From positions 21,327,809 through 21,391,808 of the forward strand of contig NC_092471.1 of assembly GCF_047495875.1 (NCBI RefSeq): a DNA stretch of 64,000 bases. The letters are read 5' to 3'. Position numbers and translations under genes: made by a program. Below the pieces are notes generated by a model. It had not been told where the DNA came from, did not search any database, and saw only the letters and a program-made list of their open reading frames with translations. The DNA comes from Pithys albifrons albifrons. Taxonomy: Eukaryota; Chordata; Aves; Passeriformes; Thamnophilidae. Positions 13,451 through 27,400 of the stretch are shown here, one piece after another (position 1 is the stretch's first letter; every line of letters begins with the position of its first letter).

Positions 13451-14537
13451 TAGAGGGTGACATGGACCTCATCTTTCAGCTAATTCCTGCATGCACTGAT
13501 ACCCACATCCTTTTAGATCCTGCAGCTGCAAGATATCTTGACCTCAGATTCTGCAACTGCAGCCTCAGAGCAAGAAGACACTGAGCTGGGTTTCTGCTGA
13601 TGCGCTACACCCCAGCAGCCCCTCAGCTCCTTGGTGTCCACCAACCCATTGGGGTGTTTGAGATGTTTCACAGTCTCCATGTCCATGAGGGACATTTAAA
13701 TTCAGAGGGTTTGTCTGGGAGAACATCCCCAGCTCTGAGCAGGAAGGTTGTTTCCAGCTCACTGCCTGTCACCAGCCATTTGGGGCAGTACTCAGAGAGT
13801 ACTGTCAGTCATGGGTCTCATTGCTCCAGATGCCTCTGGATGTTCTGACACAGTGTCTGACAGGCAGAGCATTGGTACAGCCAAACATCTCCCTTCTGGC
13901 TTCTCCTCCAGTCACCTGGCCTCCTGGTCCATGGAGCTCTCAGATGTCCCTGTTGATTTTATACTCCATTTTTGTGGGTGACTCAGTTTGGGTTGGGGTT
14001 GGTTCCCTGTGCCCCAGGTGTTCAGGCAGTATGGTTCAGCCCTCACCCAGCTCGTCCTGGCCCTTGGGCACCACATCCCATGTTGTTCCTTGTTTGCCAC
14101 CCCAGCAGTTTTGGGGCCACAGTTTTGTTCTGGCTGCTTGGGATGCCTGTGGAGGCAGGCAGTGCTATGGATCCATGGGGACTGCCTCCCTCCCCTCTCA
14201 TTTTTCTGCTCCCCTTACACAGAGCACACATTACTTCTGATAAATCCATGTCAGTTTTCCTCATAATCTCTTGGTTTCTTCTGTCCAAAAGGACTGTTTT
14301 TAAACAGGTATTTTCACAGCCAAAACATGTGAATGAGGTTTATTGTAGGATAAATATTACAGCCTTGTACCGAGGTTGTTCCCATTGGAGCTGGGAGCAT
14401 GCAGGGCTGCATCCCTGTTTTGCTTGTTTAGGATCTCTGGAAAGCTACTGCACCCCAAGCTGGGTATGTGAGTCACTGAGCCAAGCTTAGCCAGATTCCA
14501 GGTGGGGCAATGAGCACTCACGTCAGTGTGGCATGTT
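13451..14537. other. Intergenic, no gene seen
   Basis: No exon or repeat family recognised between two CR1 fragments. Confidence 0.5.
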
Positions 14538-14665
14538 TCACAGATTCATGGAATCATTTAGATTGGAAAATCCCTCCAAGTTTTTTCAAGTACAACCATT
14601 CCTCCAGCACTTCCAAGGCCACCACTAACCTGTATCCCCAAGCACCACATCCACACATCTTGAAT
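14538..14665 (-). mobile_element. CR1 LINE 3' fragment
   Basis: CACAGATTCATGGAATCATT, then TAGATTGGAAAATCCCTCCA and CACTAACCTGTATCCCCAAG, correspond to a diverged CR1 3' end on the minus strand. Confidence 0.8.
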
Positions 14666-17600
14666 TCCACATGTCAGGACTGTCCCTCTCAGAGTTGGGG
14701 CCAGCTTGCAGGAGGATGTGTGGGTTTCCTCTGAACCTCTTGTTTTTATGGAGCATCTCCAGAGCTCCCCCTTGTCACACACAACTTTGTCTATCTTCCA
14801 GAAAACAAAAGATCAGAACAGCTCTCAGAAAAACAGCTTCTCAGCAGATTGACCCTGAAAAATGAAATGGGTCCTCACAGAACCAGTTTCTGACTCTGTT
14901 TTAACCACTTCTTATTATTCTAGAAGTATTTTAAGGCATTTTTGGAACTTTGGGGCATTACTTTGAGAGGAGTTCTGACATCGAGACCAGTGGGGATCTG
15001 TGATTTATTCTGTCATAGCTTACATTTGTGAGTTAAAACCTGCTGGAAGGTCACATCTATCTCTAATTCCAATAGAAGATGTAACCTGTTCCCTCACAAC
15101 CCCTCTGTGCTGGGAAAACTTGGAAGCAGCAGCATTTGCCACATGGACTTCATGGCGCTGGTTTGCCACTCCTATCAATTCACCTCAGATTTTTTCTATT
15201 GGCATTTGCCACTGTCCCTAATTTATAATGAATGGTGCCTCAGCATGCAGTCAGGGCCAGGGCAGTGAGGGAGCTGGGTGCCCTTCACCCTGCCAGGGAC
15301 AACGTGCCATCAGAACAGATGGACAGAGAGCAGGGGACACACCGTGAGGCTCATGTACTACCCTTCATTTTGAGCCAACACTGATGCAGAGAGGGAAAAA
15401 TATTCCCTCTGATTAGTATTAAATATTTCCCAACCCTTGAGGTCCCGGTATTCATCAGCATATGGCAGAGCTGCCTCAGTGTTGGCCACCGTGAGGAGGG
15501 GATTCATTAGTAAGACATTTTTATGTGTGAAAAGAAAAATATTACAATCCCTGTGGCTGGCAGCAGGCTGGTGTTTTACAGTTCTGGAAGGAATAGAAGG
15601 ATCTGCTTGTTGGCACACTGCCCTGAAATGTTTACCAGCAAACATTTGTCCTTGTTTTCTTAAATAAAAATATTGCATATTGCGTTGCATTAACAGCCTG
15701 CAGGAAATGGGCACTTTGGAAGGCAGTGGGCAGTAGAACCTCTGGCTGCAGAGATGCCCTTCTTTACCTTCAAACACAAATATACACGTTGTTTGGGGGA
15801 GAGTTGAGCTTGGAAGAGGAGAGGGAGGATAGAGGAGGTTGGTAGAAGAGCCATTAGGAGCATTGGGAAGCAGAAATGGAGATGTAAGGGTATGGAAACA
15901 CCAGGAAAGGGATGGGGAAGCAAGTGGTGTTGCACCTAATGCCAAACTCAGGCTGAACCCAAAGGCACTGCAGATTGTACCAAGACCACACTACACACTA
16001 TTGATGAGAAGGAGCCTTTGCTCCAGTAATGGGAAGGTGGCACCAAGGGACAACTCATCACACAGACAGTTCTCTTGCAGAGAGCAAATGGTACATGCAC
16101 AAAACCAAAGGACAAAATGCAATGGGCAGTGATGTCATCTGGGCACTGAGAGTTAGCCAACAGAAATTCCCCCTAATAAATGTTGATTCCTGAAACATGT
16201 AAGAGGCTGCTACCCTGGGCTGCAGGGGCTGTGGGAACAGCAGCATATGCTTCCCCAGGATGGAGGTCCTGAGGTCACCCACCCCAAGACTCTCCTACAG
16301 TTCCCAGGAATTCCCAGAGGCCAACTCCTTTGGTGACCCCACTCCCCAAGTCCTCACACTGGTGGCTATGGGTTGAAAACTGTGTCAAACTGGAGGCAGG
16401 TTCACCTCAACTCATCCTCTTCACAGGCTTGGGGTGCAGCACAGAAAACCTTCATTTGAATACTTCCAAAATTATATAATATGTTTTAAAATGCTGATGT
16501 CACATCATGGGGCAGAAAAAGTGGTGATTCCCATTAGGTGTGTCAGCACGGGACCACACACAATAACGCAAAAATGGATGTAGCAGGTGAGCCCTCCAAT
16601 GCTCCCCACAGAAAAGAAGATGCACATTAGTCATGGCCCTGGTGAAAGACTCCAGCACTGGAGCCCAACTTTGGAGGTGCCAGGAATCCTGGAGGGACCA
16701 CCAGCTTTTTGTTCCCAGTTCATCACCACTGAGCATCGTCTGCCTGCACCAATGTCGCTGCAGACACGTTCTTTCCCTCAGCACCCCAGGAACGTGGCAA
16801 CTCTCAAGGTCCATGTGCAAGAATTTCTTTTCCCTTGCTTCCCCCTTGTTAAGTAAGTGGTGGCAAATTAGGTCATATGGAGCTAAACTGAGTATTAACT
16901 GTTCTCCCTTCAGAACTCTTGCTGCAGACACTCCAGGGAAATTAAAACCATTTCTAATTGTGACTGGGATCACACTGCTTCCCCTCCAGGGTTGGAGACC
17001 TCTGAGCTTTCCCGAGAGGACTCTGGGAGAAAGATCCTGGTGAAGAGCAGGGCTTGGGGGAGTCATGAAGATGAAAATGGGATGGGAAGTAGCTGGAGTG
17101 TCCAACGTGCCCTGGGAGCTTGCACTCTGGTCTCCCTCTCCCAGCTTACTCCCACATCTCAGAGCATTGCTGTTCCTGTCATCATCTTCCTGGACACCTG
17201 CAATGCTCCTCATGCAGAGTCAGCAGGTCAGGGTGGTATCCCTTCAGTATCTTTCACAACCCAGCTCTCTCAGTGCTGCTGCAGGGATCTGGGAAAGCTG
17301 CTGAGGTGGTGGAGTGAGCTCGTCAGAGACTCTCCCCCCTCTGTGGAACTTTGTATGGATTGGAGCTGTGCTGGAGTCTCCATTGCTGTCCACTGCACTG
17401 CTCATACCTGAGCTTCCTCATACAGGAATCCTGCCTCTGCTGCTGACAGCAGGAGCAACGTGGGGCTCTCTGAGTCCTGACCCTCCCTCCTGGGCACTCC
17501 TGCCCTGAGGGAAGAGCTGTGACTGGAGCTGCTTTCCCTCACTGCCTTTGGATCAGTTATTTCCTCCAGATTAGAAAGCTTCAAAGGCAGCTGGATGGTG

Positions 17601-18439
17601 CACCATGGCACATGAAGTAGTGAGGGACATTCCTCCTCGCTACAAACGCTTGTGGAGAAGGTCTGGTGCAGCTTCTGCCCCTCCTGGGAATCCAGCCTTC
17701 CTGGCCAAACCCAAGGACTCTGGGATCAGTATTTCTTAGTCACAGCTCAGTCAGTTATGGGGGAAAGGTACAGTAACTGTTTCCTGAGACCTCATGGCTG
17801 CTGTGGTACAAGGTGAGAAGTCCTGAATGTACTGAATGGTGCCTGCAGGAATAATGGGGGAAAAGCTGGGAAAAGCTGAGTGCGGGGAATGACTCCAGCA
17901 GTGAGCTTGGGCTGGGTAGGACAGAGCCTGTGGCTACACATACCAGAGTCACTCTGTAGGCTCTTCCCACTCTTCTCCCAAGCTGCCCTCTTTGCAGGGC
18001 TTGTCCTCACATGCTGGTTCCATGGATATATTCCAGGTAAGTTAATGAGACCTGAGAGGTACTTGTGGCTGCTCCAGCATCAATGAAATCACACTCTCCA
18101 ATGTGTGAGACAGTGATAAAATCACTAGGACCAGCTCAGTCTGGTTCTCAGACCACCCAGACCCCCACCAGGGAGTCCATCCTTTGAAGTACTTTGAGCT
18201 CACATGAGGGACAAGAGCAAACCTCAAGGCATTTACAGGGTTGGGTGACTTCTCTGAGGGGATCTGCTCCTTTGCAAGGTAGGACCTGATTTTGAATGTT
18301 GTGTGTCCCCTTTCCCACTATGTGTCTCCTTTCCCACTGCACAACAGACCAAGCTAACCTGGCCCACCACATTGTGATGACTCATTCCCAGTTACACACT
18401 GGTCTTCACCCCAGGTAGAACCATCCAAGGGCTCCCTGA
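14666..18439. other. Intergenic, no gene seen
   Basis: Contains a long minus-strand open frame (15358-15945) with no recognisable domain or splice context, which I treat as chance. Nothing else is supported. Confidence 0.5.
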
Positions 18440-18575
18440 AATCACGGAATCACATGGGTTGGAAGGGACCATCTAGTTCCATAAGCCCCTGCCATCAGCA
18501 GGGACACCTTCCATAGACCAGGTTGCTTGAAGTCCTGTCCAACCTGGACCTGAGCACTTCCAGGGGTGCGGGAAT
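18440..18575 (-). mobile_element. CR1 LINE 3' fragment
   Basis: ATCACGGAATCACATGGGTT, then GGAAGGGACC and CCATCAGCAGGGACACCTTC, are the reverse complement of a CR1 3' end. Confidence 0.85.
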
Positions 18576-18892
18576 CCTGCAGTGGTGGCTGTTGGCTTTG
18601 GCGAGCACGGTCTGCTTCCTGACAGGTGATTTACTGCCCTGGTGTTTATTACCAGGGGAAAATTATCCAGATTAATCACAACCACTACAACAAATTCTGT
18701 AATAAAAATCTAAATGAAATAAAAGTCGGTCAAGTGATTCATAGATGGAAATCCCTCCCCTGGTCCCAGTGAAAGTGTGTGCTGTTATCTCTGTCACATT
18801 GTTATCTTCAGTTTTCTGGCTTTAGTCCATAAAACACTGCTATGGTTTGGAGATATCTTACAGGTTGGGAGAGCTGGGAAAGGGATAACTCC

Positions 18893-19132
18893 TGCCAGAG
18901 GAATGGAAGGCTAGAACACCTCTGCTCTGGAGACAGGCTGGAAGAGCTGGGGTTGTTCAGCCTGGAGAAGAGAAGGCTTTGGGGAGATGTGAGAGCCCCA
19001 TGCAGTGTCAAAACAGGCTCCAGGAGAGCTGGAGAGGGACTTTGGACAAGGGCCTGGAGTGACAGGACAAGGGGAATGGCTTCCCAATGCCAGAGGGCAG
19101 GGTTAGATGCAATATTGGGAAGAAATTCTTCG
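18893..19132 (+). mobile_element. CR1 LINE 3' region fragment
   Basis: GAGCTGGGGTTGTTCAGCCT, then GGAGAAGAGAAGGCTTTGGG, and later GACAGGACAAGGGGAATGGC, are hallmark sequences of the CR1 3' region upstream of its extreme end, here in sense orientation. The terminal octamer repeats are missing. Confidence 0.85.
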
Positions 19133-22100
19133 CTGTGTGGGTGTGTCCTCTCCCTCACCTCCCAGACCCATGGTGCTGAGAGCAGGATCCCATTCTGCAC
19201 CTGCCAGCACAGGAAGGGGAGATGGCAGCACGATGGACCCAGAAGTTTGATATGCAGGATGAGAGCTGCACTTGGGTCCTTTTGAGAGTGGCAGAGCAAA
19301 AGGCTGGATTCATGGAAGCTGGCAATGGCAGGAAAGCAGTCTGTGGCTGGCTTACTTCCCTCTGAAAGCATCAGCTTGATGTAGGCTTTACTTGCTGCCT
19401 GGGATGAGCAGCTAATTCAGGCTGTGTATCAGGAAAGTCCATGTGCTCAGGAGCTGCAGGAGCCTGGCCATCCAGCCACGACCTTTGAGTGATTCCAGGA
19501 AAATCCTTATATATATGTGAAAAACCCTCCTGCATTCACCCACTGTTTGCCAGCAATCCTCTGCCAGCCAAAATCAGAGGACAAGTGCTGCACAGAGGAG
19601 GAGAAAACCCTGAGTTGGTGGTCAGGCTATCTCAAGAAACAGCTGATACCCTCTGAAAACAGGTTGTATCTCTTCCTGATGCTCCTCACCTGATCCTTCC
19701 TCCCTGCACTGTGATTGCTGTGCTCAGGCACTGTCAGGCTCCTGTAGCAGCAGCACCCAGGTGCTCCTGCAGCTTTTTTGATGGAAAGCAGGGAGAAGTG
19801 GCCTGATAAGGTTTTGCAGGGACCTTAAAGATCATCTACTTCCAAGCCCCCTGCCATGGGCACGGGTGCTGAGATGCCTACTGGATTTTCCTGGGATACC
19901 AAGTAGCCTGTCCTAAGCTACCTGGGGATATCCCTGAACACACATGACCTTTGGAAAAACATCCACATTCCCTAAAACACAGTTTCTGAGCCAAAGCTGA
20001 GATGTTGTTTAATTAGCCTTAAGTCTGGTGAAGGCTGCTTTAAGCAGATCTTTGGGTTTGCTGAGTTATGCAGCATTTTGAATGAAAAAGATTCCAAGTT
20101 TCTGCCAGGAGTAAATGTATGTTTGCACAGATGGGAAGGTTACCTGGTTCCTGATCCATCTGAGATGGGTTATTTACCATTACCAGATTTGCACTGGAGT
20201 TGTGAAATGAAGGCATGTTGATTGAAAACCTTGGAGCAGCTGTTGTCGTGGCATCCCCCAGGAAACTGTCACCACTGGCTTTTCTTCCTGTGGATGTGAC
20301 AGTGCAGATCAGTCTGGGGAATGAGTGTTTCATCGAGAAGGGATTTGTGTTGTGCTGCCAGAGGAATAGCAAATCCCTGTTTGGTGCATTAAGCAACGTG
20401 TAAAAATTTAATCAAAACTGCATTTATTATACATGATAGTGGGAAAAAACCCAACCAGTAAGGGCTTCTTCTCCTCATTAACTGCCTTAAAAATGGCTCA
20501 ATAGGAGAGGGAAAGTTCCTTGGCTTAGCAGAAAAGCTTTAAAATAAGTGTTGCCATTAGCTTTGCTGAGGTGACCCAAAAATAATTTGGCATGGGAGCA
20601 CTTGAACTCTCCCTGGATAAAAAAGTGCAGCCTGAGCCAGTGCTCAGGAACAACCCATGGTGTACTGGGGTCTTCATCTCCTGGGATCCCTCCTTCCTGT
20701 GAGCATTCACCTGGGTATGGGAGCCCTGTGTGGCATTGGCTGGAGCTGGTGCTGGAGCAGTAGGGGCTCCTTCTCTCTGGGATTGGCTTTTTCCATTGTG
20801 AATGCAGTGGTGCAGCATGAACATGGCCAATGGATGGGACCTTGCAGGTGGGTTCTGCTCCAGGAAAGGCAGACGGTGTCCTCAAGGTGTATCAGCTGTG
20901 GGCAGCTCTCCCACCTGTATTCCAGGACACTGGGATTGGGGATGATGTTCCTTGGCTACTGGCACAGAGAGCAGTACATGTCTCTGATGCAGGTGACACT
21001 CCAGGCCTGTCACTAGCTCCCGTGGGTCCTCTGATGGTTTCCTTGCTGCTACCAGGCCTGTGGCATGCCTTGAGTGGGTCAGCAGTAAAGCCTGTGCTGC
21101 AGTATGGGGATTCCACATGATCCCTTCATAGACTGGTTTGGATATGGAGGTTCTATGTGATCCCATCATAGTTTGCCTTGGTCATCCAGGGCTGTTCTGG
21201 CCCTGGCTCAGCAGCAGGACTGAGGGTGCCACAGTGAGGGGAGTACCCAGGACCTCTGCAGATCCTGGCCAGGGGGTCACTCATCTTGCACACTCTGCCA
21301 TACTCTCTCCTCTATGTTTGGTGTGTACCACTTTTCCCACTACAGCTGTTCAAGCTTCCACAGCCTTCTCCTTTTATGTCCATTTTATTTTTTTTTCCCT
21401 TTCCATGGTCCACCTCAGCCTCGACTCACTGCTCTGGGCATCCCTGGCCCCTGCAAGGGAGGTAGGGCATGGTTTTTATGCAGAGGGTAAAAGCCTCAAG
21501 TGCAGATGGAAATCCTTAACAGAGCACGTGCATGGACCAGCCTCTTTCCTCGTGGTGTGCATTGCCACTGCCAAGCCTGAGAGTTGAGCTGTGCTTGTCT
21601 GAGTGCTGCTTAAACTGGTTGAAGGGTATGGAGGAGTCAGTCTGTGGGAGGAGATGGGGCAGCTGCGATGCTCCTGTCCTGCATCCCAACAACCAGAACC
21701 CTTTCATGGGGTTGGAAAGTGTCCCCTCACCTTAAATAACTTCCTTTGCACTCCCTTCTCTGCCTCCTCTGTGGCTGCAGCCCTGGGGCAGCAAGAGGAA
21801 GGCTGGAGCTGTCAGTGCTGAGAAATTGGATATTGTTTGGGAAAAGGCAAGAAAGGTAAAGAGAATTTTAATTTTTTCCCCAGCAGTTAAAATTACATGG
21901 TAAAAAAAAGAAAAGAAGAAGAAGAAAGAAGTGAAAGGAGAAAAGCAGGTGGGAGGGAAATGAATCTGGAAATTGGGTCTCAGAGTAATGGGGGAATTGT
22001 TTTCAGAGAGAAAATGATTGCAAAATACTGCATGAATAAGGTTTTACCCGGTCAGACAGAAAATGCAGCTGAAGGAAAGGTTGGGCTTGTGGCAGTGGTA

Positions 22101-24026
22101 ATTGGTTCTGACTGTAATTTCGACAAGGCAAGAGCTGTTGGAGCAGGGCCTGGCAGAGAGAGAATTCTCCTGTTGTAAGAGGAGCTGTCTAGCACTCTGC
22201 TGGAAAACAACTTATTCCTTGAAAAATGGACTTTGAGTGAAGTGATTCACAGGTCCAAGGTAAACTGAAATGTGTAACTGTTTAGGGGGGAGCTGAAATG
22301 TTTAATTATGAGATTTTTTAAAAGGAAATCAAGCTCATTTCTCTTTCCAAATTAGTGATCTGAAATGTGATGTGGGTTTGGGGAATTTTTTTACATTAAA
22401 ATGAAACAACACTCTCAAAATGAAATAGTTCAGTAAGTAACATTTTCATTTTGGAGTAGTTCAGAGTGGTTTTACTTATTTCCTTGTTTTAATGTTGGGC
22501 TCAACAATAAATACCTTGCCCTGCTCTGGTGTGGGTATGTGGGTGTGGAGGGGTCAGTTGAAGCTGCTGTAGAATCTGGGAGCCCTTTTTTCACTGAGGA
22601 GAGAAAATGTCCTTGAAATGTTGCAAACACATGTGCCAAGAACATGATGAGGGGTTATGAAGTTATTCTTGTCTGGCTCTTGCAGTCACTGGCCGTATCA
22701 TTGTGTTTTCATTGGAAAATCAATAATAATCATGTCTCTTGCAGATCCATGGGGATGAACTGGTCATTCAAGTCATCTTGATCTAAACCCTTGGAAGGTT
22801 TTGGGAAAAGGGAAAACTCATGTAAAGCCAACACAATGTTAAAATGTGCTGATTTCTGCCACGTCTTCTCTGGAGAGCTACACTGTGACCACCATGTTCA
22901 GCCTGGGGTCCGGTCAGAATTCATCACTCCTGACTCTTTTGAGCCAAATCAGCTAATGGGCAGGGCTGCATAGGGAGGTTGTCTATCCAGGGTGGAAGGA
23001 GCACCCAACTGCCTGTCTGTGGTCCTATTTTGACCCTTGGGCACTCACCCACTTCACAAATGTCTTGGACGTGGTACTTTAATCATTACTGGGGGTGAGC
23101 CACAGTGGGCTTTGTGTGCCTACTTGATGACATCTTCTTTAAAGATTGACAAAACATCCAGCTTAAACCATTATGGGGGAGTTGGAGAATGTTCAAACCT
23201 TCAGAGGAAATGTCACATGACTCTTGAGCATGACTCAGTGTGTTGAAGTTTGCCCTGGCCATGTGATGGTGCCTGCAGTGAGTGTGAGTGTCTTAGAGGA
23301 GCTTTCCAGAACTCATCGCTGGCCACAGACATCCAGAGTGAGAGTTGAGTACCAGAATATACAGATTTGATGGTTGTCATGATCTGGAGTGTCCTCTTTG
23401 ACATTCACTGCCTTTCCAGGAGCCTTTGGATCTCCCATAGAGCTCATGGAAATGGAGAGGTTATCCCAAGGCTTCTACCTTAGGCATGGGACACCTTCAC
23501 CCAGAGTTTTCTTGGAGGTAAGGTGGCCTCTAGTGCCACACAGGATTTATTTTGGGGTGCTGGCTCGTTTAAGACTTACCACATAACTTGGTACTGCTGT
23601 CAAGTGAACGTGTTTTGGGAGTAGATTCAACATCTTCTGCTGAACAGCATTTTACAGTCACTCTGGTTTTTATCCTGCAGATGCCAGACATGTTCAGGGT
23701 CAACTTAGACTTTGCTCTGTGAGGCAGGTTTAATACCTGCATTTGCTCTGTATTTCATAAGGGAAAGCAGTTCAAGCACAAACATTCTGCCCTACAGGGG
23801 ATATCCACCACCACAGCTTTTCCACTTGGCAATAATCCCAGCATGAGTCCTGGCTTAACATCATCACTTCCATTGCCCTGTCAGGCTCTCCATCATGGCA
23901 CAAGCTGCTGAACACAGTGAGTGTTTCGGGTGATTTGATAAGCTGCTGCTTTGCTGAGTACCATGGATGTGGAGTGCTGTTGGTCACAGTGCAATCCTTC
24001 AAGATCTGGTGGTTTGAAAAAGATGA
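19133..24026. other. Intergenic, no gene seen
   Basis: A weak CR1 remnant lies near 19810-19930 (GGGACCTTAAAGATCATCTA, minus sense). A purine-rich patch occurs at 21900-21960 and an AT-rich stretch at 22200-22480. I see no exon or RNA gene. Confidence 0.5.
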
Positions 24027-24095
24027 AAGAATCACAGAATAGTTTGGGTTGGAAGGGACCTTTAAAGGTCACCTCATCCAAGCCCCAAAGATACT
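24027..24095 (-). mobile_element. CR1 LINE 3' end, short
   Basis: AATCACAGAATAGTTTGGGT, then TGGAAGGGACCTTTAAAGGT, is the reverse complement of the CR1 terminus. Only about 65 bp remain. Confidence 0.85.
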
Positions 24096-24302
24096 GTGTT
24101 TGTGCTGGGAAATGTGTGATAAGACATTGCTGTTGGCCTTGAAGATAAAGGTAATACTTTAAACTGCTGATAAATCCAGGAGCTGGTCTGAAGCCCAAGG
24201 CATTACTGCACTGAGGCAGAAGCTGGTTATGCATATATGGGACAGGTTCACGGATTTTGGCAACATGATGATCCTGTCTGCAATGAACAGGCATCACTGG
24301 AA

Positions 24303-24405
24303 GGGCAGTGCCCTTTCTGAATCACACAACTAAGCCCAGGTGTTTCAAAAAATAAGCAAAACCCAGTTAAAACTGCATGAATTCAGGCCTGAAAGGGCAC
24401 TGCCC
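24303..24405. repeat. 103-bp segment bounded by a perfect 15-bp inverted repeat
   Basis: GGGCAGTGCCCTTTC (24303-24317) and GAAAGGGCACTGCCC (24391-24405) are exact reverse complements separated by 73 bp. No target duplication is evident. It could be a small MITE-like remnant or a chance hairpin. Confidence 0.6.
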
Positions 24406-27400
24406 ATTTGCACACTGGAGGTGCCTGACTATCCATGAAATGATCCCAGACACAGGGCTGGGATGGAGTTATCAGGGAGCTGAAGCCCCCCTGTTGGCAT
24501 TTGAGGTGTTGTTTGTACCTGACAGACTGGCAGGCCATGAGGAGTCACCTCATCAACCTGGGTGCCGGGTAGTGACACGTCCCTCCCTCTGCATTAATGT
24601 TCAGTCTGTGTCATGGTGGATTTTGGCAAAGGAGAAGAGGGGAAACACCCTCCCATGAGCTGTGGTGGTGACAGTTGGTGCTGCCACTATGTGGGGACAC
24701 TCCTGACACAGCTCTCAGCCACTCCCAGGATGCAGACAGACTCCATGCTGGGAGCCAGCCCTTTCCACTGTGATGCTCTGCTAAGGATCCTGTTGGTGGC
24801 AGCAGGGTGGGACACTGGTCACCAGCATCCTGTCCCACTCAGCACATTTTAGAGCAGCACAGGAGGGGAGTGTTCCTTAGTACTTGGGGATTTTTCATAG
24901 CAAGCATCCTTTTTCCTTCTGTCAGATGTATCAAGTCCTGATCTCTTTCCCAGGGGGTGGAAGGACTCATAGGCTTCTCTCCAGATCTTCTTCATCTGTC
25001 TCCCTTTGGAAGGAAACAACCAACCCTCTCAAATGCTCCACTACAGAATGTTTCTGAAATTTGTCTTCATTGTCTTTCCCTCAGAGCCCCTTTTCATCAG
25101 GAGGTGTCCCGTCAGGGTCACACACAGCATTTTTTTAAGCCTGACTTCTTGGTCAGGAAAAGGCTTTTGTTTTCCAGAGGATTCTGCTGTGAAGCATCAC
25201 AGAAAGGCTTTCACCCGCTTTTATTGACTCAGTCTTTGCCTGTAGGGCCTTTGGAGTATTTATATTAGACAATTTTTATCTACTTTGTACCCTTCAGCAT
25301 CGCAGTAGCTGCTTTTCCCTGGTGTACCACTACTCTATTATTTTCAGTATTGGATCCATCATGGAGCCATTACTCAAGGGAGCTGACAGCTAATGACTGT
25401 GTCACCAGCCTGGTTCCTGTGGCCAAATCCTCCCTCTCCTTGCAGGGTCATGGCCATGCTCCAGTGAAGTGCCTGTCCTGGTGGGCTGCTTTTTGGGGGC
25501 TCCTTGGGTGGAGCCATGAGGCCGAGTGATGGTGGGATAAGCCACCATGAACAGAAATGTGGTCACAGGATGATCCACTGGAGCCATCAGACATGCAGTT
25601 GCTGTAACAGGGTGCCACGGGGGTTTACAGGGCCTCACTGTACAGAGGGAAGGACTCTGCTTCCTGGCCAAAATAAGGATGGTTATGAGACTTCACTCAG
25701 TGCCAAGGATCAGCTGGAGCTGACTGAGAAGCAGTGGTGAATGAGCAGTGATGGGGGTGCTGAGTCCTCACCAAGGGACCCTTGTCCCCTGACACATTCC
25801 TTCTTCTCCATCCCTGATCCCCTTTGCCTGGGGCTTCCAGCCAGGACCCAGCAGACACTGGAGTTCAGGACAGCTGTGCCCAAGCACAGGCCCCTTGACC
25901 AGCACTAAACCTTTGCTCTGCGACAGCAGCATCTCAGTCTTCCCATTTCTGTCCATATTCATGTACAGCACAGTCACAGGGGTTTGGAAATATATGGATA
26001 TGTCCATGCCCTGGCACTGCTGTGTGTGGCAGCCGAGACTGTCACCATCTTGGGAATACAAGAAAGAAAATTTTTATTAAATACTAACTCTTGCCATAAA
26101 AGATAGAAATATTGACTGAATGTCCCAGAATTTCATGACTATCCATATATTTTAGTTACAGCTATGGCTTATACATAAAAACTGGCTTCTAATGATTCCT
26201 GGGCAGAAGCATTGCTTTCCAATCTGTGCTTTTTTGGTTGCATACGATGTCCCAGAACTGTGCCATCAGAAGGAGCCAGAGTGGTTAAATCCATACAAGC
26301 CATGCTTCCCAAGAACAGCTCCTGGATTTCCTTTCTCTCTCTATGGCATTTATATTCCTTGTATTTATGGAGTGAATACAGTAGAGGGGACAGATGCACA
26401 CACAGCTCCAACACCTCCTTTGCTGCAAGTAAATAAACCCAACTGTTTTTCCTTTTTATTCCTCTTTTTTTTGGTCAGGCTGAAATAAACACCCAGGCAA
26501 CAGCAGCAGGATGCAGAGGGCTGTGGGCTGGGGCTGGAGGGATGAATTCTCTCTTGATCCAAGGGGATTAAGTGGGAGGTGTGTCAGAGCCATGGACCAG
26601 GTGTGCTGGAAACCTCAGGGCTGGTTCACCGGGACTGGGAAGGATGCAGGAGAGGGGAAGCCCATCACCCCAGTGGAGCTCATCACCCCAGCCTGGCCCT
26701 TCCCCATGCCAAGCCTGCATCACAGCCAGCTGTGTCACTGGCAGCCCCTCAAGAAGCCCTGGATTAAGCTTTTCCTCTTTTTTTTTCTTTCAATTTTAAT
26801 ATCCAGCTGCCTGCAGACGCATGTGCAGCCTCGGCCTGAAAAGCTGCTGAGTGGATAAATGGTTTGAAATGGTTGATGCAGAAACTGGGTCTTGGCATTT
26901 CCAGAAGGAGGAGTTCCCATGTCTTTTCATTTTACAAAGTGCTTGGAAATGAGTTAAAAGATGAGCTGAAATGGAAGTGAAATTTTTTGAAGTTCTCGAA
27001 TATGTGTATATGGATGCACACACAAGGGAAAAATGGAAGAAAGGGGGGAATTCTGATTTCAACTGTTTTCTTTTTGCCTTAGGTATACTTGTTTTATTTC
27101 GGCTTTTCATCTGATTTTGTAATAAGGCTCTTTTTATTTTTACTTGAAGATGTTTCTGGCATCAGGATGCAGCTTTCTCTGCTCATCAGCAGCCTGGGGA
27201 GCAGGGAAGGAGACCGGCACAAAACCCTGAAGTGCCCTAAAGCTGGAGATGACAAAAAGTACCTGTGCTAGGTGTTAGGGAAGAAAAGAAGACCTCTGTG
27301 CAACATGAATGTATTCATCCTAAAGGGTTACACAGAATCCAAACTACAGGGCTACATGGCAGAGGTGTGAGTGTGTGGCTCACGCAATTACCATTGGCAA

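Noticed and set aside
15358..15945. 195-codon minus-strand frame
   Set aside because: No domain, no splice or promoter context, composition like neighbouring non-coding DNA.
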